Source: Stratiolaelaps scimitus
Taxonomy: Eukaryota; Arthropoda; Arachnida; Mesostigmata; Laelapidae
DNA: 64,000 nt
Assembly (NCBI GenBank): GCA_019614645.1
Contig: JABWDB010000014.1
Location: 4,774,001-4,838,000 of the forward strand
Direction of reading: 5' to 3'
The position numbers and the translations under genes were made by a program. Of the stretch, positions 55,991-64,000 are shown in pieces; the first letter of the stretch is position 1, and every line of letters starts with the position of its first letter. Below the pieces are notes generated by a model. That model was not told the origin of the DNA. It searched no databases and was given only the letters and a program-made list of their open reading frames with translations.

Positions 55991-57878
55991 GTCAATTCCA
56001 TGTGCAATGTATCTGCCCATGGATAACCGCCTTTAAAAATTTGTGTGATCTATATGTAAAGTCGAGCTTTGCATTTGCCGATATCATTGAGCGTTGCGAT
56101 TTTAAGATGGTATTATTATTTGTGTATTAGCGGAACTGTGGTATTTACAATGCCGAGGTCCTCTATATGTCACGTTAAGTAAATGGCGTCTTCTCTCTGT
56201 TCATAGATTGCCTAGATGGTGAGACGATTACTCCTAGTCTTCGCATAACGAGTTTAAGCATTCCGCTGAGATCGATTAGAAGATTTGTTACAAGGCTCAA
56301 ACATCAGTAGCTATGCGATCAACGGAGGCTTCACGAATGCTCACGACCGCTTACTTAGCATATACATACATTACTATGTTACAGGAAAAAGAGGATCAAG
56401 TCGTCACAGGGCAATCAGCATCATTGACAACGCCATCAAATTTTCTCTCGATCATATATACATATATATATTATATATATATATCTCAGCACACACAGGA
56501 CTTTCCAAGAGCATTCCACAACTCGAACAGTCCACCTAGGCATAGCAGTGCGAGCTCAACGCGGTTGCTTTCCCTCCGACCAGCCACAATTTCAAACGTT
56601 TGAGCTATTGTTTGACGACATGATGTGTTTTCACTTATCCACAACTCCCGCCACCAACCTCTGTGTGTCTGTGTGGCCAGGGCATGCCACGTTTACCAAC
56701 GCCTAAGCAAGCGTTTCGTCGGGCTAAGCTATCCTGTACCATAGGCGTATAATGCGTTGATGACTTCACAATATCTATCACCACATGCGTATTCCTACCT
56801 TGCTGTCTTGGCATAGTCCGCTTCGCGACACGGGAGGCCCTGCCCCTGCATTCACTGTGAACGGCCGCCACTCACGACGACGCGCACAGCCGCTGCAACA
56901 ACAATCGCCCCCAACGTCAATCGCTCCACAAAGGTGTTCGTCCCTCTCTCCCTGAATTCACTTTCGCTAAGGGAAAGCGATATTGGTCGAACAATTGTTG
57001 CCGTGCGATTGTCGAATTTCCACGATTACGCACGGTAGCTGGGAAACATCAGCAAGCTGGCAAACAGCCAAAAGATGGCCCCCACCTGCCCTCGTAGTGA
57101 CAAGCACAAAGTTAACTAAACAATTCATTCACTGAAGGGAAATAGAGTGGGTAGAATATTGAGGACAGTTAACAGCGAAGTTTGTCTGCAGCGTCTGTCA
57201 TCTCGTGACAATTGTGACAACTGTTAGCGTGAGCAGTTGTCGACGAAAATGCGGTGATTTTTCTAGGTAGGCTATAAATAAAAAGCACTCGATAAAAGGC
57301 GCTGTTATATAAAAGAAAAAACAAAAGGTCGAAGTCTGATTATCTAGTTGTAGGCTGAACCGAAGATAAGCGAACTTTATTTCATTGTTTATGTCGAGAG
57401 ATAACAACTCTGCCAAAACGGACAACAAACTTTCCGAAAAGCGAACTTCTGGCCATAAACGCCTCCGAGTACAATAGTATCTGCCACATTAAACTTGGAC
57501 TGAAATGCCGAACAGCGAAACGAAGTTTACGACTCCTGTTCGACTGACGATCGCCGTTACGAACCGAGCTAACTAAGTAACTTTGTTTATCACATGCCTA
57601 ACCACGAAGAGTAGAAACCTACTATCACAATGACGCTTGCGCTCGCTGTTAACAAACAACTAAACGAAACACTTACCCTAACACAATCCTCTCAATACTG
57701 AGGATATATATTAATAACCACGAACAGATAGATATACTATATAATTGACTTCCGTCGCTGTGGCTTCTCGTTGGCGAAGAAGAACGATCATAGTAGACGA
57801 TGGCTCAGTGCATTAGTTAGCACCTGGAACACCTGTTAACCTTCTTCAACGTCCAATCGTGTCCTGCTCGCATTAATT
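55991..57878. other. Stretch between BTB-like genes 3 and 4
   Basis: Includes AT runs near 56455-56485. No recognised gene. The part adjacent to 57879 should hold the 3' UTR of BTB-like gene 4, and a promoter for gene 3 may lie near 55.4 kb. Confidence 0.35.
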
Positions 57879-59210
57879 TCATACGACGAGGACGTCACTC
57901 CACGCGATCACCTTTCCGTGCAGCTGACTTTTCACGGAAGTGAAGCCACAACCAGGCGCCTTCGTATGGATAATCGTCTCGTAAAGCTGAACGTTGCTAG
58001 AGACCGTATTCGTCTGAAGTATTGTGTAGCCTATATGAAGCCGCTGCGCGAGGCTCGTCCATGTGCCGTTGTAGTTGATGAACGATGCGTCCTCATTGAG
58101 CGCCTCGGCTGAGCATTCCTTGCAGCGACTGAAGTCCTTTGTACACACGCTCGCCGTGTATAGGCAGTCATCACTGGACATCTTCACCACCGTCGTCTGC
58201 GAAGAGCTCCCTACGTCGGAAGTGACACGCGATTGAGACTCGAGCTGCAGCTGTAGGTATCCTTCGCGAGTTCCGCATGCAGCGGCAATGCTGCACGCTC
58301 GGTTGGCGAATTTCTGAACGAACGTCAATGAAACTGGGTCCCATTTGTAGATGGCGTGTACATTGTGTGGTTCACTCTCGCGCACGATATACAGGCTGTT
58401 GCAGCATGACACGAAGTATTTGCAGTTATCGAATAGCTGCTGAGGCGGCTCGTCCGAATGAAGGTTTCGCCTCATGATGGGGCCTTCGGATTTCTCATAG
58501 ATGACGTAGTTGTTGAAGCACAGATAGAAGTTCTTCGCGTCCTCGTCGAACGGGGAGAACCTCGGGCCGAACAGATCAACCGGGACCCACTTGTTGTCGC
58601 GGAGACACACCGTTACCTTGTTGCCCTCGCAGTCAAACATGAAAGCGGCGGTCACCCTGTTCGTGAACAGCGGCAGTGGGAGCGGCTTGTACGCGTACTC
58701 GTCCTTATTTTTGAGCACAGATTTCACGGTCTCTACCAGAGCCTGATTGTCCTGGGCAGTCCTGGCCAGCTGCAATAGCGTAAGGTAGTTATCAAATGTT
58801 CGCAGAGGAAGAAATCTGACAATCTCTCGAATGACGGTGATGGCTTCCTTACTTGCCGTATCAGGCATGACAATCCCCGTCGCCGACTGTGCGCAATACT
58901 GAACAAAGTCATCACACTGGATTGTGCAGGCGAAGACCATCGCATCGTAAGCATTCGGAATCTCGCCATATTCCTCCTTCTGAAGGTAGGCACGAAAGAT
59001 CTTCAGCACCTCTCGAGTGGTGGACGTGCGAATTTCGCATAGGTCCGGCTGTTCATTGAGACGATTCTCGAAATATGGGCAGCAGTGTAACAACGCCGCC
59101 TTCGCCACGAGAACTGTGTTCACCCCATTTCTATCTAGCAACGAAAACACCTCAGTGCGCTCGAGACTTTGAAACTTGCGCACGAGCTCTTCGGCGTCTG
59201 CCTCGCTCAT
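57879..59210 (-). CDS. BTB/propeller-like paralogue 4
   Basis: Longest member, 443 residues, ATG at 59210. BTB-like N-terminus about residues 15-115 (FSLLDRNGVNTVLVAKAALL, CCPYFENRL, NAYDAMVFACTIQCDDFVQY). BACK-like linker with VRFLPLRTFDNYLTLLQLAR, matching gene 2 closely. Propeller-like half: DNKWVPVDLFGPRF, KNFYLCFNNYVIYEKSEG, CCNSLYIVRES, then CKECSAEALNEDASFINYNG and TWTSL, ending HGKVIAWSDVLVV. An insertion of about 10-15 Ser-rich residues (TSDVGSSSQTTVVK) enlarges one predicted loop. The acceptor-like site before the start, GATTTTCCAG, is the strongest of the four. No signal peptide or membrane segment is evident. Confidence 0.8.
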   Translation of the reverse strand: MSEADAEELVRKFQSLERTEVFSLLDRNGVNTVLVAKAALLHCCPYFENRLNEQPDLCEIRTSTTREVLKIFRAYLQKEEYGEIPNAYDAMVFACTIQCDDFVQYCAQSATGIVMPDTASKEAITVIREIVRFLPLRTFDNYLTLLQLARTAQDNQALVETVKSVLKNKDEYAYKPLPLPLFTNRVTAAFMFDCEGNKVTVCLRDNKWVPVDLFGPRFSPFDEDAKNFYLCFNNYVIYEKSEGPIMRRNLHSDEPPQQLFDNCKYFVSCCNSLYIVRESEPHNVHAIYKWDPVSLTFVQKFANRACSIAAACGTREGYLQLQLESQSRVTSDVGSSSQTTVVKMSSDDCLYTASVCTKDFSRCKECSAEALNEDASFINYNGTWTSLAQRLHIGYTILQTNTVSSNVQLYETIIHTKAPGCGFTSVKSQLHGKVIAWSDVLVV

Positions 59211-59265
59211 CTGGAAAATCGAGAAGCGGGAAAAATGGACGAACTGAGTGACGTTTCGAGTTCAC
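59211..59265 (-). other. Possible 55-nt intron before BTB-like gene 4
   Basis: On minus: AAG/GTGAAC donor, then a long pyrimidine tract ending TTTTCCAG directly before the ATG. The most convincing acceptor of the four genes. Confidence 0.4.
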
Positions 59266-59755
59266 CTTATGGACGGTGAAGGCAACGTTGTGCTTGCTAT
59301 AGGAGCATTATCTGGCTAATGGCATCTCTGGTGAGATGCTCCAAGCGATAGTGATCAGCGCTAGCTGAACTGAGTCGCACCACTTGCTCCTGTAGTGAAA
59401 CCTGTAGTGAAGATGATTGCCGGCGACGTCAGTGAAGAGTGGGATTCCACAGTTACGATGGTTACTGTTGGGAAGATCGCAGGTTCGTTAGCTCAGTTAG
59501 CCGTGAAGACCGCACATCTCGTTGGAAGGTAACGGGTATTTATTGTCAGGTGGAGTCGCCTTATAAAGTCTTTCGTGAAAGATTAGTAGTCAATCCTATT
59601 TTGGTTGTGCGCGTACGCCCGTGTGACATACGTAACGACAGTTGTCTCTGAATGGTTCGTATGATAAGCGTCAGTATACATATATCTACTATACCTAAGC
59701 AGTTTGGTTCGAGTCATCCAGCATGCCCGACTCCGAAGCGTCCTTCAGATGTGCA

Positions 59756-59825
59756 CTTATATATATATATATATATATATAATTTCTAGCACTAGGATCA
59801 TGAAAGGCCGTTAACACCTAGGCTC

Positions 59826-59868
<43 letters not shown>

Positions 59869-60000
59869 TTTTTGTGAGCCTAGGTGTTAACGGCTTTTTA
59901 TGATCATAGTGCCAGATATTTTCAAGCTATATATATATATATATATTGCTTGGAAATTTCTGGCACTGTGAAGGTCGTTAACACCTGGGCTCACAATGTA
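59756..60000. repeat. Three-copy alternating inverted repeat with AT cores
   Basis: A unit of about 45 bases (core GGCCGTTAACACCTAGGCTC, preceded by TCTAGCACTAGGATCATGAA) occurs three times: + at about 59783-59829, - at 59873-59925 and + at 59953-59998. The copies are separated by (AT)n tracts and a T run. Adjacent copies can fold into long hairpins. Confidence 0.85.
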
Positions 60001-61391
60001 GTGCTGATTAGTATCCGAGCTTGGAACGAGTTCGGAGCATCTCAGTGAATGCCATTGTGACGAAAAGCATGCCACTGTCTCGTGTTTCGTAGTGAAACAT
60101 ATTAAAATTAATCTGCTAGGGACAACAAGTTGTTCTCCCGTTATCTGAGCCCATGGGAAGAACTTTCCCTCTAGTCCTCGACAAAACGAGAACACATGCA
60201 TGGTTATTATCGAACACACTCTGATCTCAATGAACAGAACATCTCTTATTTCAAAGTTCGAAACGTAACTGCCCACTGTTCACTGGTGAAATATGCGCTT
60301 GTCATTCTTTCAACAAGTCATAGGATTAAGTGATCGTCGAGAATTTTGTGAATCGGCGATGCTTACCTGTAGGATACTATAGTAACGCATAAAAAACTAC
60401 AACCAATAATGAAACCTCATAGAAATGCTACAAAAGAGAAAGTGCCACAAGAAAGTTCTACCAAAGAAAAATAAAGCTACATCTATCAACCGTGGACCCC
60501 TCAGTAACTTGGATATCTGGAAATGGTCGAAAATACATTCAATGACTAATTCGGTCATAACCAGGAATACAATAGCAGAGTTTGAAGATATGTTGGTCGA
60601 AGAAAACCCATTATGTTGGTTACGTTTGATCAAACACCAAGGAGGGGCGAGGTGAATTACCGGGCACAACCGCTAAGAAACTGGCCATGAGCATGTTTCA
60701 AGTTTAGACAAAGATAGATACGATGTGGGAGCGCCATGCTAACCGCATCAAACAATGGATCTTACATTCACTAAGGTATTCATAGCATGCACCAGCCACC
60801 TGTGAACAGACCGACAACACGGACTGCTCATCCGAAATGCATCAATTGAACTCCTCAAGATCGACTATCAGTGGTCCGACATTAAAGCAAGGGTTGCTCG
60901 CTTCGCCCGAAAAGTCCTGGGCTTCCAAATGAGGTAGACGCATTTGAGCGAGGTTTTTCTTGTTAGTTCATAACAAAACCGAAAGTTTGCAAATTGAAAG
61001 TAGAACAGAGTCCGTGAGCAGCTGACGGAAGACAACGAACGAGTCTCGTAAGTAAACCAGGAACACACTTTTTGGCCTAGTTATGACCTCAAATAGAAGA
61101 AGACACAAAAATACGATACGAGTGTTGAAACGCCCCGTCCTTCCGTCAACAGGAAGCTATTCTGACTGCAGCAATTAGCATACGCCGTGTGCAAGCACGT
61201 AATCGTCGTTCCATAATAGTTAACATTGTGTTAATTGAAACTTAAATGAACTTGTCTGTGAACGCGGAATCGGCGAAACAGCGCGGGGCAAGCCCATCGA
61301 CAAAGTACACAGTAGAACCCGAGAAACATGGTCATTTCAGCGAAAGGCACATTCGAGAGAAAAGATATCTGAACTATTATAGTTTACTCAC
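60001..61391. other. Stretch without recognised gene
   Basis: A 76-residue + frame (60425-60655) has an ATG and ordinary composition (NLDIWKWSKIHSM) but no recognisable family, and is not called. No repeats beyond short AT runs. Confidence 0.35.
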
Positions 61392-61621
61392 CTCCAGTGA
61401 GAAGTCGTTTCCAATGGGGTTATCGGATTGATTCACCCAGCGCGACCGATCATGAGATCGACCGAAATGTGGTCTCGTTCTTGATCCGAAACAGAGCCAA
61501 ACATGGTCAGTGTCGGATCTAGCAAGCGATCTGGAGCGCGGCATATTCAAACCCGTGAGGGCCCCATCACTCGCGAGACTGCCTCTGATCGAATCAATGA
61601 GAGTCAGATCTAATCGCAAGT
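61392..61621 (-). CDS. Candidate exon, minus strand, unrecognised protein
   Basis: Seventy-six codons plus two leading bases between an acceptor TTTCGACAG and a strong donor CTGGAG/GTGAGT. The peptide LTLIDSIRGSLASDGALTGL followed by NMPRSRSLARSDTDH is Ser/Arg/Asp-rich, as in the disordered middle of AFF-type proteins, but it matches nothing specific. It ends in phase 0. It may be an upstream exon of the AFF-like gene or of a BTB-like gene, or a chance pair of splice signals. Confidence 0.35.
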
Positions 61622-63233
61622 CTGTCGAAACGGCAATTGAACATACGGCCGAAATTAGAGGTGGATCGAATTGAAACAGTTTTATTGGCGAATCCGTTAG
61701 ATACAATTTGTGTATATATGCAGCTATGCTAACCACAGCGTCACGGCTACACTTGGTTATTCTTGGTTCAATAGTGAGTTTGCTTGTATAGTAGTGTATG
61801 TTAAATAGCGCAGATCTGAAACCTGACTGGCATGATGAAGCTGAAGGAGGGTGCCGCTATCGACATGTACGCCTTACTCTGTGTGAAAACGAAGGCTGGC
61901 GCCGACCCTTGGGATTAAAAGATACAGTTATATATTTGGGATAAATATATATATATATATATATTTTGGTTTTGTGTTCGAGGCGCTTCGTTCGTGTCTA
62001 CCATCCGCTGCGGGAACGACTTGTGCGGGTGGCTTCAGCTAATCCCGTTACCAAAAACGGGTTCCTGGTAGCATGGTATCTTTGGAGGGCATGCGTGACT
62101 GGCGTCTTACATAAGGAAGTCAGCCTATAGAGACTACCTAGCGGTAGACGACAGTACCAACGCGTTGCAACAGGTTCGCTGTTTGGACAACGAATGACGC
62201 CCCTGGTCGCGACCCATCGGCTGCTAATTTATTCAGATCGAGAGGGAGGTTGTGTACGCCCGTTCTAGGCTTTGACTACCGTGGGCCGACAGTATTAGAT
62301 TGTTATTATTGTTACAATTGATATATAGCTAGCTACTTACCAGTATCGGCTATAACAAACATCCCGCAACGAACCGTACCAGGTACTATTCTAACGTTAA
62401 AATAATTAAAACGACGTAACTTATAATAGCCAGGGTGGGGTCACTGAGAGAGAGAGAGAGAGAGAGAGAATTATGACAACAAGACGGCTACCTGGCTGAA
62501 CTTATAACGAACGGAGGCGCGAAGTAACTAATAATTCTAGTGTAGCAGGAATATCATAGGAACCCGTGACCCAAGCGTATCGACGTTAGCGGTATCATGC
62601 ACTATGGCGCCATACGGCGATAAGCACATGTCTTTCGTCCAATATATATTCACTCTGCTTCCGCTAATAATGTGAATATAATAATCAATGCAAGTGTCCA
62701 TTACATAACACTCCGCCTTTCGTAGCAAGGGAAGATCGAATATCTTCGAACATTTGTGCGAGCATCCAGGAGACACACTTTTGATCAGGTAGAAGGTTCA
62801 AGATTTAGAGATACCTTATTCAAACATGCGAGGATGCCCTGTCCGCGTCCATTTTTCCCATATAATAGAACTTCTGTGCAACGTCGGACACAGTCGTGGT
62901 ATAGGAAAAATGCCGCAGTACCGATGCTGATGTTTCATTATATCGATTGCAGCAGCCGTAATACTTGGTCTGATTGGAACATTCGAATATGGCCGTCGAA
63001 CAGTTGCAGGTCCATTACGAGCGGATGATTCTGATTATAGAAGATAAGTATATAATCAGAATTATCCGCTGTTGTCGTTGCTATTATCGTTGTGCAGAGA
63101 GAAACAGTTGCGTTGAGAGAGAACAGTTTGTCATGTAATTGAAATGTCAATCATAGCGCTCCCACATACGCTCGTACCTTGTCGATCGACGACCTAGGAC
63201 TTGACCTTTTCACGCTGCAGACGAGGCGGAGGA
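61622..63233. other. Stretch without recognised gene
   Basis: Contains (AT)n at 61943-61965 and (GA)n at 62446-62469. A minus-strand frame at 62938-63150 reads YILIFYNQNHPLVMDLQLFD; protein-like but unrecognised and without clear splice sites. Confidence 0.35.
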
Positions 63234-63312
63234 CTCTACCCCCTAAACCTAAGGTTTTCGGCCTGACTCTCAGCCAACATCCCCCCCCCCCCCTCTACCC
63301 CCTAAACCTAGG
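63234..63312 (-). mobile_element. 5'-truncated SINE family A insertion with target-site duplication
   Basis: A roughly 38-base core (on minus: ATGTTGGCTGAGAGTCAGGC then CGAAAA), preceded by a run of 13 G, is flanked by near-perfect direct repeats CTCTACCCCCTAAACCTAGG (63234-63254 with one extra A, and 63293-63312). This marks a recent retrotransposition event and fixes the 3' terminus of family A as CCGAAAA. Confidence 0.7.
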
Positions 63313-64000
63313 TCTGTGGAACACATCAATGGCTGCAGGTCGCCATAGGTGGAGCTGCCAACCGAATCCATCATCCTCTTGAAGTTGTCTTCGATTCAGC
63401 GTCGATCTGTCACCAGCCTCAAACGACCGGCGCACATCAGTGATGCCTGAAACCCGTAGCCCATAAGGTTGGCCGATTGGTCGGTTGGTCTACATAACAA
63501 CGGTAGTGCCAGTTAGCACCTGATTCCCTTTTTCGGCGCGTGTGGTAGTTTCGATATAGGTCGCGCCAGCATGCTAGATGCTGTGCCTCTCGCAGTATCG
63601 AGCGCATGTGTCACGGCAGATGTCGACTTTATGACGTCATGGGGAGCACCACGTTTTGTTACGCGCGGAAATATACGTACTCTTGTTGAAATGTAGAATT
63701 AGACCCTTTTTCAAATGTTTGCACAAATATTGGATTGAATCGTTCTTCACTTAAATCGTTCTTAACTAAACTACACATCATATGAGTACATCGAGTGATA
63801 GCAAGAGTCAACAGCAGCAGCCTGTGGCACAGGCATATTTTGTTGCTTCGTGCCTTCGAGAACGACATCGCGAGGTTGGCCCAAGAACTTGGCTATATAT
63901 ATATATATTAGTGATACGAATCTGTGGTGTATCCGAGTTAGCCCCTGAACAGTGTACCCTGAAAATTCTACCCTAGATCCGATGCTGACTGTACTGGTAA
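63313..64000. other. Right-hand end, no recognised gene
   Basis: No supported coding sequence; one short AT run at about 63894-63908. Any gene continuing beyond the window cannot be judged. Confidence 0.35.

Noticed and set aside
1..64000. CRISPR arrays, operons, ribosome binding sites or other prokaryotic systems
   Set aside because: Spliced animal genes, SINEs and microsatellites throughout show this is eukaryotic nuclear DNA; no spaced direct-repeat array was seen.

Overview
The window is animal nuclear DNA: split genes with GT..AG introns, many AT and GA microsatellites, and a dense layer of broken retrotransposons and tRNA-derived SINEs. The recognisable proteins look arthropod. Tiny introns mixed with multi-kilobase ones suggest a chelicerate, perhaps a parasitiform mite, but this placement is an inference from compactness and repeat content, not from a database search.

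Layout. From 1 to 4.7 kb lies a CpG-rich, low-coding stretch, probably the promoter and 5' UTR of a PINCH (LIMS1/steamer duck) gene. A tyrosine- and proline-rich exon at 4689-4975 is phase-compatible with the first LIM exon at 16323. If they are joined, PINCH gains an N-terminal extension across an 11.3 kb intron full of repeat debris. The five LIM domains are encoded by six exons between 16323 and 19138, + strand. From 19 to 24 kb there are only repeats and a LINE endonuclease remnant.

The minus strand then dominates. Four long paralogous coding exons (24772-26046, 48983-50266, 54152-55354, 57879-59210) encode an unfamiliar family of about 400-443 residues: a divergent BTB/POZ-like N-terminus, a BACK-like linker and a beta-propeller-like C-terminal half without Kelch di-glycines. 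Each is preceded directly by a splice-acceptor-like AG, usually with a possible very short intron. Between 31997 and 35448, also on the minus strand, five phase-consistent exons encode the C-terminal homology domain of an AF4/FMR2 (AFF, Drosophila Lilliputian) elongation scaffold. Two more minus-strand candidate exons (52221-52581 and 61392-61621) may be its upstream exons or belong to another gene. If they are upstream exons, three of the BTB-like genes would lie inside AFF introns.

Mobile elements. There is a degenerate Tc1/mariner (about 27.4-28.55 kb), a copia element broken up by LINE pieces (43.4-45.25 kb), several LINE fragments (8.1, 22.8, 29.7, 36.1 and 43.5 kb) and at least three tRNA-derived SINE families. 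One SINE family shares its 3' end with LINE tails in the window, as expected for a SINE/LINE mobilisation pair. Other structures include a perfect 22-bp-arm hairpin (29238-29285), a three-copy alternating inverted repeat with AT cores (59.75-60.0 kb), and an inverted duplication that copies an AFF splice acceptor into 45.25-45.7 kb.

No genes for stable RNAs, CRISPR arrays or prokaryotic features were found. Exon boundaries were read by eye from splice consensus, reading-frame phase and family knowledge.
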